This document shows, one piece after another, positions 20,650-29,192 of a stretch of 55,054 bases of DNA. This DNA comes from Bacteroidales bacterium (lineage in GTDB: Bacteria; Bacteroidota; Bacteroidia; Bacteroidales; VadinHA17). Below the pieces are notes generated by a model. That model was given only the letters and a program-made list of their open reading frames with translations. It made no database searches and was not told where the DNA came from. A program made the position numbers and the translations under genes. The stretch spans positions 37,380-92,433 of the forward strand of contig PLML01000092.1 in NCBI GenBank assembly GCA_003141525.1. Reading direction: 5' to 3'. Numbering within the stretch: position 1 is the first letter of the stretch; every line of letters begins with the position of its first letter.

Positions 20650-21648
20650 CTATTTTAAGTCTGATAAGTATCGCTCAGCATCTATAGCAGCTATACAACC
20701 AGATCCTGCAGCAGTGACGGCCTGCCGGTAATAAGGATCCTGAACATCCCCTGCCGCAAATACTCCGGCAATGTTGGTTTTTGATGTGCCCGGAACAGTT
20801 TTTATGTATCCGACCTGATCTGTTTCAATATATTGCCTGAAAACAACTGAATTAGGAGTATGCCCGATGGCAAGGAAAAAGCCATCGATTTTTATTTTTA
20901 CATTTTCTTCTTCAGAAGTACCTTTTTTCTTTACCAGGGTTACTCCTTCCACGCCATTTTCACCAAAGAGATCTAAAGTCTGATGCTCCCAAAGTATCTC
21001 AATATTTGTTGTTTTAAAGACTTTATCCTGCATTGCTTTCGATGCTCTGAGAGCATCCCTCCTTACAATAAGGTAAACCTTCCGGCATAATCCTGCCAGG
21101 TATGTTGCCTCCTCTGCTGCCGTATCGCCGCCACCGACAACTGCAACATCTTTTCCCCTGTAAAAGAATCCATCGCAGGTAGCACAGGCAGAAACACCCA
21201 TTCCGGTATATTTAGTTTCCGACGCCAATCCCAGATATTTTGCGGTGGCGCCCGTGGCAATTATTACAGCATCTGCTTCAATTATTTTATTATCGTCAAA
21301 AGTTACTTTATGTTTCTTCCCTGAAAAATCTACATCTGTTGCAATTCCAAATCTTATATCCGCGCCAAAGCGTTCTGCCTGTTTCTTAAAATCTTCCATC
21401 ATTTTTGGCCCCGTAATACCATCGGGATAACCGGGATAATTATCAACTTCAGTTGTGGTTGTTAACTGGCCACCCGTTTCCAGACCTGTGTAAAGAACAG
21501 GATGAAGATTAGCTCGTGAGGCATAAATCGCTGCCGTGTATCCAGCAGGCCCAGAGCCGATTATAAGACATCTGACCTTTTCACTTTTTTCTGTTTTTGC
21601 TATACCCGGAGAATCTTTCTGAAGATTAAGCGGTTTAAAAATATCCAT
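20650..21648 (-). CDS. trxB: Thioredoxin-disulfide reductase
   Basis: CLIIGSGPAGYTAAIYASRA; active site SACATCDGFF; VVGGGDTAAEEATYL; GVFAAGDVQD. Confidence 0.95.
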   Translation of the reverse strand: MDIFKPLNLQKDSPGIAKTEKSEKVRCLIIGSGPAGYTAAIYASRANLHPVLYTGLETGGQLTTTTEVDNYPGYPDGITGPKMMEDFKKQAERFGADIRFGIATDVDFSGKKHKVTFDDNKIIEADAVIIATGATAKYLGLASETKYTGMGVSACATCDGFFYRGKDVAVVGGGDTAAEEATYLAGLCRKVYLIVRRDALRASKAMQDKVFKTTNIEILWEHQTLDLFGENGVEGVTLVKKKGTSEEENVKIKIDGFFLAIGHTPNSVVFRQYIETDQVGYIKTVPGTSKTNIAGVFAAGDVQDPYYRQAVTAAGSGCIAAIDAERYLSDLK

Positions 21649-21807
21649 AACAGTTTATCTTATTTTAGATTGCAAATATACTCAACTTTGACCTTTTTGT
21701 CTTCTTGTATAATCCGAATAGTTGATTATTTTTGCAGTAGTTTTAACCGCCTGTGTTTAGGTTAAGGAAGTTATTTTACGCCTTCGTCAGGGCGACGGTG
21801 TACAAAG

Positions 21808-21907
21808 CGGGGTGTGGCGCAGTTGGTCCCGTCATGCAATGCGTGACGAGGATCCTCGAAAAATCGGAAAATCATAGATTTTCGATTTTTCGGGACTAGC
21901 GCACTTG
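21808..21907 (+). pseudogene. Displaced 5' half of tRNA-Pro, interrupted in the D-loop by a 69-nt hairpin sequence
   Basis: 21808-21826 plus 21896-21907 = CGGGGTGTGGCGCAGTTGG|CTAGCGCACTTG, identical to the first 31 nt of the intact tRNA at 22168. Confidence 0.9.
21827..21895. repeat. 69-nt structured insertion with two hairpins and TCCCG/CGGGA termini
   Basis: Hairpin 1 CGTCATGC-AAT-GCGTGACG; hairpin 2 CGAAAAATCGGAAAATC-ATA-GATTTTCGATTTTTCG with one bulged G. Confidence 0.85.
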
Positions 21908-21917
21908 ATAACAGATT

Positions 21918-22190
21918 ATGTTTTTTGTTTATATATTAGAAGCTACAGAAAGTAAAAGATATTATATTGGACAGACTGAAGACCTGGAAGCAAGAGTAAA
22001 ACAGCATAACGAAGGTAGAAATCTGTCCACAAAAGCATATATTCCCTGGCAACTGAAATGGTGGAAGGAATTGGAATCAAGATCTAAAGCTATCAATGTA
22101 GAACGAAAACTCAAAGGAATAAAAAAGAGAGTAAGGTTAGAGAAGTTTGTCAGTGAAAATGGTTTTTCGGGGTGTGGCGCAGTTGGCTAG
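21918..22190 (+). CDS. GIY-YIG nuclease family protein
   Basis: FFVYILEATESKRYYIGQTEDLEARVKQHNEGRNLSTKAYIPWQLKWWKE; C-terminal codons SGCGAVG* are tRNA-Pro sequence. Confidence 0.92.
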   Translation: MFFVYILEATESKRYYIGQTEDLEARVKQHNEGRNLSTKAYIPWQLKWWKELESRSKAINVERKLKGIKKRVRLEKFVSENGFSGCGAVG

Positions 22191-22241
22191 CGCACTTGCA
22201 TGGGGTGCAAGGGGTCGTCTGTTCGAGTCAGATCACCCCGA
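22168..22241 (+). tRNA. tRNA-Pro(GGG)
   Basis: Cloverleaf: acceptor CGGGGTG/CACCCCG, D stem GCGC/GCGC, anticodon stem CTTGC/GCAAG with loop ATGGGGT (anticodon GGG), T arm GTCTG-TTCGAGT-CAGAT; no encoded CCA. Confidence 0.92.
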
Positions 22242-22356
22242 CAAGTATTTGCTGTTTTACAATAAGTTATGTTATTTTATGAACTTTTTATGAACCAGCA
22301 AGATGAGAAAAAGTAAAATTTCAATGATTTTACTTACTCTCTTAACAACCATTTTG

Positions 22357-22393
22357 CACCTTCATCAATCAATTTGATGGAGGTGTTTTTTTT
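22357..22393 (+). terminator. Rho-independent terminator
   Basis: CACCTTCATCAA-TCAA-TTTGATGGAGGTG then TTTTTTTT. Confidence 0.75.
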
Positions 22394-22567
22394 GTTAAAT
22401 TGTTGAATTAAGTTCTGCATTTAACCTACAGTATCTATTTCATCACGGATTGTACCAGATTTTAATTTTATAACTTTGATCCGACATGAGTTAATTGAGT
22501 TTTTAAGTCCGAGAGATCGCAGAATTGTAATAAAGGATGATACCTATTTAAAATTAATTTTACTATC

Positions 22568-22954
22568 ATGGAATACTATTTCAGTAAGACAATCAGCCTC
22601 TCATTTGATGAAGCTATAAATCGAGTCACAGAGGTCCTTAAATCTGAAGGTTTTGGAGTAATTTCAGAAATCCGGATGCATGAAAAACTCAAAGAAAAGC
22701 TAGGCGTTGATTATAAGAAATACACTATACTCGGAGCTTGTAATCCTGCTTATGCATATAAAGCACTACAGGTCGAGGATAAAATAGGTACCATGTTGCC
22801 CTGTAATATAGTTGTACAGGAACTTTCAGAAAACCACATTGAAGTAGCTGCTGTTAATCCCATTGCCTCCATGATGGCCGTACAAAACCCGGCATTGATT
22901 GGAATTGCAAAAGAGGTATCTGATAAATTGCAGGTGGTAATAAGTCGTTTATAG
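22568..22954 (+). CDS. DUF302 domain-containing protein
   Basis: EYYFSKTISLSFDEAINRVTEVLKSEGFGVISEI ... YTILGACNPAYAYKALQVEDKIGTMLPCNIVVQ. Confidence 0.9.
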   Translation: MEYYFSKTISLSFDEAINRVTEVLKSEGFGVISEIRMHEKLKEKLGVDYKKYTILGACNPAYAYKALQVEDKIGTMLPCNIVVQELSENHIEVAAVNPIASMMAVQNPALIGIAKEVSDKLQVVISRL

Positions 22955-23015
22955 TTGATGCCATGCTATCTTCGGACCCATCTTATGTTATCGAAACAGA
23001 TGTTATTTAGCTATT

Positions 23016-23231
23016 ATGATCAAAATGATTGAATTAAACTCAATAATAAAGTGTCCTGAATGCGGATTTGAGAAAAAAGAGATCATGCCGACTGATTCGT
23101 GTCAATTTTTCTATGAATGTTCAAATTGCGGAAAGATCCTAAAACCAAAACCGGGAGATTGTTGCGTTTATTGTTCGTATGGAAGTATGAAATGTCCACC
23201 AATTCAAGCGACTGGGAAATGCTCCTGCTGA
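23016..23231 (+). CDS. GDCCVxC-domain small cysteine-rich protein
   Basis: 71 aa with KCPECGFEKKE, CSNCGKILKPKPGDCCVYCSYGSMKCPP. Confidence 0.85.
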   Translation: MIKMIELNSIIKCPECGFEKKEIMPTDSCQFFYECSNCGKILKPKPGDCCVYCSYGSMKCPPIQATGKCSC

Positions 23232-23353
23232 AAACCTAAAAAATTGATAAAACAACTAAAATAACCGTACACTGAAACTTGTTTGAGAAAAAAATATTCT
23301 ATGATAGAAAAAGGTGAACATATAAAAGGGATTCCCATTGAACTCAGGTTCTT

Positions 23354-23521
23354 CTGAATAATGACATTCAGGTAAAAACTTTATTTGAGACATTAGCCGA
23401 TTCTTATAAAAAAGGTTATTGTGATCGGGTGGGTTCTGCGAAACAAGAAGCAACCAGGCAACTAAGAGCGGAAAAAGCTCTGACAATGTTAAAAAAGGGA
23501 CAGAAGACTTTAAAAACCTAG
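23354..23521 (+). pseudogene. Remnant of a YdeI/OmpD-associated family protein (C-terminal part)
   Basis: Open frame without a start: NNDIQVKTLFETLADSYKKGYCDRVGSAKQEATRQLRAEKALTMLKKGQKTLKT*, resembling the YdeI C-terminal pattern. Confidence 0.45.
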
Positions 23522-23566
23522 GGTATATAAACTGTTAACACTTGAGAGTGAAAGAAAATTAATTAA

Positions 23567-23932
23567 ATGACCTCCATGCAAAAAATACTGATTCTTATAA
23601 ATGATGCTCCTTACGGTACAGGAAAAGCATATAATGGTTTACGCCTGGCAATGCAGATTCAAAAAGACTATGAAAATACAGAATTATGCGTATTCCTTAT
23701 GGCTGACGCAGTAACATGTGCAATACCAAATCAGAATACTCCAAATGGGTATTATGATATTGAAAGAATGTTGAAAGCAGTAATATTGAAGAAAGGTAAA
23801 GTAAAACTTTGCGGGTCATGTGCAGATGCTCGTTGGATTAAAGAAATGAAACTTATTGTAGAAGCAGAGATGAGTACAATGAAAGAACTAACTCAGTGGA
23901 CAATTGAAAGCGACAAAGTATTAACCTTTTGA
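23567..23932 (+). CDS. DsrE/DsrF-like sulfur-relay family protein
   Basis: KILILINDAPYGTGKAYNGLRLAMQI ... VCVFLMADAV-like ... VKLCGSCADARW. Confidence 0.85.
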   Translation: MTSMQKILILINDAPYGTGKAYNGLRLAMQIQKDYENTELCVFLMADAVTCAIPNQNTPNGYYDIERMLKAVILKKGKVKLCGSCADARWIKEMKLIVEAEMSTMKELTQWTIESDKVLTF

Positions 23933-23933
23933 A

Positions 23934-24554
23934 ATGAATCAGAACCCTTTCAACATTTACACTGAAGAATATGAAAAGTGGTTTAAAGAAAATGAAAACA
24001 CCTTTCAATCAGAACTTCTTGCTATCAGACAAGTAGTTCCAATTGGAAAGAAAGGAATTGAAATTGGCATTGATAGCGGAATTTTTGCTGAACAATTAGA
24101 TATAAAATTTGGCATTGACCCTTCAGAGAAAATGCTGGATTTAGCAAGAAAGCGTAACTTGAATGTTGTCAATGGATTTGCTGAAAACCTTCCTTTTCCT
24201 GATGAAAGTTTTGATTTTGCAGCATTCATTACTTCAATTTGTTTCATTAAAAATCCAGACAAAGTAATAAAGGAAGCCTACAGAATTTTAAGAAAAGAAG
24301 GAGAAATAATTATCGCATTTATTGACAAGCATAGCAAATTAGGACAAATTCTTGATAAAGAAAAAGATAGCAGCAAATTTTATAGTGTTGCATCATTTTG
24401 TTCAGTTTCTGAGATAATCAAAATTATTGAAAATAATGAATTTAAAGTTTCCGAAATTATCCAAACATTGATAGATATTGACGTACGTTTGGTTGAGCAG
24501 CCATTAGAAGGATTTGGTAAAGGGAGTTTCGTTGTGATAAAAGCAAAAAAGTAA
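23934..24554 (+). CDS. Class I SAM-dependent methyltransferase
   Basis: GIEIGIDSGIFAEQLDIKFGIDPSEKMLDLARKR ... ENLPFPDESFDFAAFITSICFI. Confidence 0.88.
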   Translation: MNQNPFNIYTEEYEKWFKENENTFQSELLAIRQVVPIGKKGIEIGIDSGIFAEQLDIKFGIDPSEKMLDLARKRNLNVVNGFAENLPFPDESFDFAAFITSICFIKNPDKVIKEAYRILRKEGEIIIAFIDKHSKLGQILDKEKDSSKFYSVASFCSVSEIIKIIENNEFKVSEIIQTLIDIDVRLVEQPLEGFGKGSFVVIKAKK

Positions 24555-24678
24555 ATAGCTGCCCTGTTTGCAGGCTATAATACTATTCTGAATTAAGACC
24601 ACTGGTTAAGTCTAAATTTGATAACTTTAAACCAGTTAATTATGAAACCGAAAGATAAAATTTAAAAGGAGAACAAAA

Positions 24679-25437
24679 ATGCGACAGAAAAATGTAATAT
24701 TATTCGCTGTAACCTTGTTTTGCATTGGGTTAACTGGACTACACGCACAGACAGTTAAAGATATTGACTCCAATATTTACAAAACTGTAACCATTGGCAC
24801 ACAGGTTTGGATGGCGGAAAATCTGAAAGCTACAAAGTATAATGATGGCACAGCCATACCATTGGTTACAGATGATAAGGCATGCGAAGCATCAGGCACT
24901 CCTACATTCTGTTGGTATAATAATGACGAACCAGCCAATAAAAACAGATACGGTGCTTTGTACAATTGGTATGCAGTTAGTACAAATAAATTATGCCCTA
25001 AAGGTTGGCATGTATCTACCGATGCAGAATGGACAACACTGACAACCTATTCTAAGACGAGAGACCATACTATTGGCGAAAGTTACGGCGGCGGTATTGT
25101 GTTTTACCTTACCGCAGACGGTACACACGGTTTAGTTACTGCTACTCAAGACCAATCATCAACAACTACTTGGTACGAAGCACAAAATAATATCAGTAAT
25201 CCTGCGAACCATAATATAGAAGGCAAAAAGTATACCGATTGGCGATTACCAACAAAATATGAACTAAATTTATTGTATTTTCAAAAAACAGTAGTTGGCA
25301 ATTTTGCTAATATAGGCTATTGGAGTTCCAGCGAAAACTATTATAACAGTGCGTGGGGTCAGAACCTCTCTAATGGCTCCCAGTTCAACAGCAGTAAGTT
25401 AGCCACACTCTCTGTGCGTGCTGTTCGGGTTTTTTAA
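24679..25437 (+). CDS. Secreted FISUMP/DUF1566 chimeric-domain protein
   Basis: FISUMP part (IGTQVWMAENLKATKYNDGTAIP..YGALYNWYAV..LCPKGWHVSTDAEWTTL) joined to DUF1566-like part (GGGIVFYLTADGTHGLVTATQDQS..YTDWRLPTKYELNLLY..YWSSSE..VRAVRVF). Confidence 0.85.
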   Translation: MRQKNVILFAVTLFCIGLTGLHAQTVKDIDSNIYKTVTIGTQVWMAENLKATKYNDGTAIPLVTDDKACEASGTPTFCWYNNDEPANKNRYGALYNWYAVSTNKLCPKGWHVSTDAEWTTLTTYSKTRDHTIGESYGGGIVFYLTADGTHGLVTATQDQSSTTTWYEAQNNISNPANHNIEGKKYTDWRLPTKYELNLLYFQKTVVGNFANIGYWSSSENYYNSAWGQNLSNGSQFNSSKLATLSVRAVRVF

Positions 25438-25440
25438 CTA

Positions 25441-26136
25441 TTATCCTCTTCGACTTATTTCAAGAAGTGCAGCATGTTTTATTATTTTTATATCCTTTTC
25501 ATTCAGCTCAATCAGTCCCTCCTTTTCAAACATTTTAAGGAGTTTCACGGTACTTTCAGTTGAAATTCCCGCAAAACCTGCGAGATCCTTACGTGAAAGA
25601 AGCTGAAATATTTCTGCTTTTTCTTTTTTTAAGCTATCAATGTATAATAAGGTGTCTGCCATCCGGCCATTCATCTGTTTATACATAAGGTTGCGTACAG
25701 TGTTAAGAAGATTAGTATTTTGCTCACAGTATCTTTTAATAATATTGAATGCGAACATTCCGTTTTGTTTAACCACTTTGGCAATAGCTTCTTTTTCAAC
25801 CAGGAATACATGGCAATCAGTCAGGGCGACGGAGGAATAATTGAAAGTATTTTCAGAAAACACAGCTGAAAGTCCGACAAATTCACCTGGTTTGATAATC
25901 CGCAAATTGTAGTTCTTTATGCCATCACCCTCAAGATATTGTTTCGCAAAACCGTCGATAATAAACAATACATAAGAGGCAAATGCTCCTTGTTTGGTGA
26001 GATTATCGTCTTTACGGAAAAGCACCTGAGTTTTGCTTGCCCTGACAACTTCTGCCTCTTCCGGTAAAAGCATCTGAAAGCATGGTGCCTGGATATCACA
26101 AATAAAATCGCTATCAGTTTCGAGTATGGTTTTCAT
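25441..26136 (-). CDS. Crp/Fnr family transcriptional regulator
   Basis: cNMP-binding fold (VLFIIDGFAKQYLEGDG..GEFVGLSAVFSE) and C-terminal HTH (LSRKDLAGFAGISTESTVKLLKMFEKEGLI). Confidence 0.9.
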   Translation of the reverse strand: MKTILETDSDFICDIQAPCFQMLLPEEAEVVRASKTQVLFRKDDNLTKQGAFASYVLFIIDGFAKQYLEGDGIKNYNLRIIKPGEFVGLSAVFSENTFNYSSVALTDCHVFLVEKEAIAKVVKQNGMFAFNIIKRYCEQNTNLLNTVRNLMYKQMNGRMADTLLYIDSLKKEKAEIFQLLSRKDLAGFAGISTESTVKLLKMFEKEGLIELNEKDIKIIKHAALLEISRRG

Positions 26137-26290
26137 GTCTTATTGATCCATTAAAAGGTACAAAGTTAACTTAAATCAATAAAAAAGTTGTCCTGAATCA
26201 ACCGTTAACTTGTCGCACTGCAGCCTCAATTCCTAAATTTATGAGACATTGCACAGTATTTTTGTACTATAAATTAAAATATAAAAAATC

Positions 26291-26647
26291 ATGTTGTACA
26301 CTAATTTAAAACACCTCGAATCAATTGCTGATCATAATAAGGCAATAAGTGAAAATGAAAATGTAATGGTAATTTGTGGACGCATGGGCCCCATGTGTAT
26401 TCCTGTTTATGGAATTGCTGAAGAACTTGAAGCTGAATATAAGCATGTAAAGTTTTATGATATGGAGTTTGACAATCCTATATCAGATGTCATCCGAATC
26501 TTACCTGAAGTACGCGGTTTTATGGGAATCCCATTTACAATTTACTATAAAAATGGTAAAGTGGTAAAAGCAACTTCCAGTATCCAGACAAAGGACCAGG
26601 TTAGAACAATTCTGAACAATGAATTTTCTGTAGCAATAACAGCCTAA
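26291..26647 (+). CDS. Thioredoxin-fold protein with non-canonical CGRMGPMC motif
   Basis: VMVICGRMGPMCIPVYGIAEELEAEYKHVKFYDMEFD ... GFMGIPFTIYYKNGKVV (cis-Pro loop). Confidence 0.75.
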   Translation: MLYTNLKHLESIADHNKAISENENVMVICGRMGPMCIPVYGIAEELEAEYKHVKFYDMEFDNPISDVIRILPEVRGFMGIPFTIYYKNGKVVKATSSIQTKDQVRTILNNEFSVAITA

Positions 26648-26679
26648 ATAAAAACAAAAACAATTAATAACAATATAAC

Positions 26680-27099
26680 ATGCAGACTACAATTATCATT
26701 ACAGGTATTCTAATTACAGTTTTTGGTGGATTATATCTGATGGCCCGTGCCAGAATGAAAAATATCCCGGTTGTTGCCGATAACGATAACATTCTGACAT
26801 TAACTGATAAAAATTTTCACTATCAGACAAAAGACAAATTGGTACTGGTCGATTTCTGGGCAAGCTGGTGTGCACCATGCAGAATGATGGCTCCTGTATT
26901 GAATGAAGTTGCTGATGAATTGACCGGTAATTCACATGTGGGAAAGGTTAATATTGAACAATACCAATCACTTGCACAAAAATTCCAGGTAAGAAATATT
27001 CCTACATTAATTCTTCTGAAAAATGGTATGGAAATAAACCGTTTTGTGGGGATAAAAAATAAAGAATTCCTTTTACAACAAATTAACAAGATAAAATAA
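26680..27099 (+). CDS. Thioredoxin with N-terminal membrane anchor
   Basis: LVDFWASWCAPCRMMAPVLNEVADEL; RNIPTLILLKNG; N-terminal hydrophobic helix. Confidence 0.93.
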   Translation: MQTTIIITGILITVFGGLYLMARARMKNIPVVADNDNILTLTDKNFHYQTKDKLVLVDFWASWCAPCRMMAPVLNEVADELTGNSHVGKVNIEQYQSLAQKFQVRNIPTLILLKNGMEINRFVGIKNKEFLLQQINKIK

Positions 27100-27115
27100 A
27101 ATTTAAATTCAGAGA

Positions 27116-27301
27116 ATGGCACTTACAATTAATCCTTTAGCGTGTCCACAAAACCATCGTTGTCCTATAATGCAGGTTTGTCCTGTTGGAGCAATTTCTC
27201 AGGATGGATATGGTTTACCGGTGATAGACGAAACTGTTTGTATTGAATGTGGGAAATGCTCAAAGTATTGCCCGATGAGGGCTGTTACAATCAAAAACTA
27301 A
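27116..27301 (+). CDS. Small 4Fe-4S ferredoxin-type protein
   Basis: CPQNHRCPIMQVCPVGAI ... CIECGKCSKYCPMRAV. Confidence 0.85.
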   Translation: MALTINPLACPQNHRCPIMQVCPVGAISQDGYGLPVIDETVCIECGKCSKYCPMRAVTIKN

Positions 27302-27343
27302 TGTAACGTAACAACTGGAAAGTTGAGAAAATAATTATTAAAA

Positions 27344-27562
27344 ATGAAAAGTAAGCAAATGAAAAAAAACATGGGAACAATTGACAAAGTGATCAGAATA
27401 CTGGTTGCAGTCGTAGTAGTTATACTCTATTTTACGAACGTAATATCGGGCACGCTGGGTATAATTCTTTTAGCCTTGTCAGCAATATTTGTTTTGACAA
27501 GTATTTTTAGTATTTGCCCGCTATACATGCCACTTGGTCTCAGTACAAGGAAGAAGGAATAA
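27344..27562 (+). CDS. DUF2892 (YgaP-like) membrane protein
   Basis: MGTIDKVIRILVAVVVVILYFTNVISGTLGIILLALSAIFVLTSIFSICPLYMPLGLST. Confidence 0.88.
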   Translation: MKSKQMKKNMGTIDKVIRILVAVVVVILYFTNVISGTLGIILLALSAIFVLTSIFSICPLYMPLGLSTRKKE

Positions 27563-27622
27563 TGAATTGAGATACTAACTGAATTTGGAGCAGTAGGTCA
27601 GTTTCATTGATTTAAACAAATG

Positions 27623-27654
27623 CCCTTGTAATCTTTTAGATTACAAGGGTTTTT
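27623..27654. terminator. Rho-independent terminator
   Basis: CCCTTGTAATCT-TTT-AGATTACAAGGG then TTTTT. Confidence 0.88.
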
Positions 27655-27702
27655 AATTTCTAAAAAGATAATTGACTTCGCATAACAGCAAAGCTATTTT
27701 TA

Positions 27703-28866
27703 TTATAGCCACTGAATCAGTATAGAAACTATTATACCACCTAAAACAATCCAAATTATATCAACTTTGCTCACCAATAATACAAAAGCTACAAGTGCCA
27801 ACAATATATTAAAGAGATTCCAGTGAATACAAATTGTAAATCGATAGGTAACGATTACTAATAATCCTACGAAGGAACATAGAATTCCATTTATTACTTT
27901 ATTGAATTGAGGGTAAGTTCTCAGTTTATCAAAAAAGGGAATGGTACCCATTAGGATAAGGAATGATGGGGTAAAAACATATATGGTGGCAAGCAGACTT
28001 CCAAAAATACCAAAATGCATGTAGCCAAAGAAAGTTGCTGCAATGATAATAGAACCTGGTGTTACCTGACCAAGGATCGCGCCATCCATAAATGTGTGTG
28101 CATCAAACCAGCCATATAAATCAACCAACTCGTGGTACATAATTGGCATTGAAGCCAATCCACCTCCGAAGGAAAAGAGATCGATCCTTAACATTATGGT
28201 AGCTAATATGAAATACCCTCTGTCAAAAATAAAAAGAATCAATATGCTGATTCCTGTTAAAAACAATACCATGAGAAAAAACCAGAAAGTTCTTGATTTA
28301 ACTGATTTCTCAGATAGACTCAATTCTTTCCTTGATAAGAGAAGTCCTGACAGTCCGGCAATTAATAAGACCAAGGCAGGATGCAATCTGGTCAGGAACA
28401 AACCTGCGGCAACAGCTGAAATAATCCAGTCATTCACATTCCGGAAATTCTTTTTACCAAAAATGTATGCGGCGTTTGCTACAATAGCGACTATTATTAC
28501 TCTTAAGCCGGTTAATACTAATTCAACCCCCGATATGTTTTTAGTATGCTTATATAAGACTGATAAAATAAACATGATAAGAAAAGCAGGAAGTCCAAAT
28601 CCTATAAAACATACCACTGCACCTCTGATACCCTTTAGCTTCAATCCGATATATGCCACCAGCTGCATTATAATAGCTCCGGGAATTACCTGACAAAGTG
28701 CAAGTCCAGAATCAAAAGTATTAGAATCAAGCCATTTCTTTTTATCAACAACATTCTTTCTGACCTGAGCAAACATAGCTAAACCACCAAAGGCCGTCAG
28801 TCCCATCCAAAAGAATGATCGGAATAAATCAAGATAGGAAGGATTTTCTTTCTGGTTAATTAGCAT
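27703..28866 (-). CDS. chrA: Chromate transporter (two-domain)
   Basis: LFRSFFWMGLTAFGGLAMFAQ ... FDSGLALCQVIPGAIIMQLVAYIG ... DLFSFGGGLASMPIMYHELV ... ILGQVTPGSIIIAATFFGY. Confidence 0.92.
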   Translation of the reverse strand: MLINQKENPSYLDLFRSFFWMGLTAFGGLAMFAQVRKNVVDKKKWLDSNTFDSGLALCQVIPGAIIMQLVAYIGLKLKGIRGAVVCFIGFGLPAFLIMFILSVLYKHTKNISGVELVLTGLRVIIVAIVANAAYIFGKKNFRNVNDWIISAVAAGLFLTRLHPALVLLIAGLSGLLLSRKELSLSEKSVKSRTFWFFLMVLFLTGISILILFIFDRGYFILATIMLRIDLFSFGGGLASMPIMYHELVDLYGWFDAHTFMDGAILGQVTPGSIIIAATFFGYMHFGIFGSLLATIYVFTPSFLILMGTIPFFDKLRTYPQFNKVINGILCSFVGLLVIVTYRFTICIHWNLFNILLALVAFVLLVSKVDIIWIVLGGIIVSILIQWL

Positions 28867-29122
28867 TGCAGCAGAAATATAATTCTACTCAAAATTATCA
28901 CTTTAAAATTTGTAAATAATTTATGTCTTTAGGAAGACAAAACAAAATAAATTATTGAACCAACAATTGAAGCTCTTCGCAGCAAGCAACGGAGAATGCG
29001 CTCGCGGGGATTCAATGAAAAACAAGTGTTAATAGATACATTTAACAATCGTATTAAACTTATTTACAAGCATTTAAATTATAATTCCCTTTCTATAGTC
29101 AACTTCATAATTTAAATTTCTT

Positions 29123-29168
29123 ATGAACATTTGTTCATATAATATTTGCTTTTTGAACATTTGTTCAT
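29123..29168. promoter_or_regulatory. Two inverted repeats (ATGAAC-ATTT-GTTCAT and TTGAAC-ATTT-GTTCAT), putative DUF134 operator
   Basis: 29123-29138 and 29153-29168, 30 bp centre to centre; same ATGAAC-N4-GTTCAT motif precedes the second DUF134 gene. Confidence 0.7.
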
Positions 29169-29192
29169 TAATTTTATACCAAATTATATTAT

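Noticed and set aside
23256-23486. 76-aa minus-strand ORF in the gap before the DsrE gene
   Set aside because: The opposite strand reads as a YdeI-like remnant; this ORF has no recognisable motif.
28094-28693. 199-aa plus-strand ORF within chrA
   Set aside because: Antisense to a well-supported chromate transporter.
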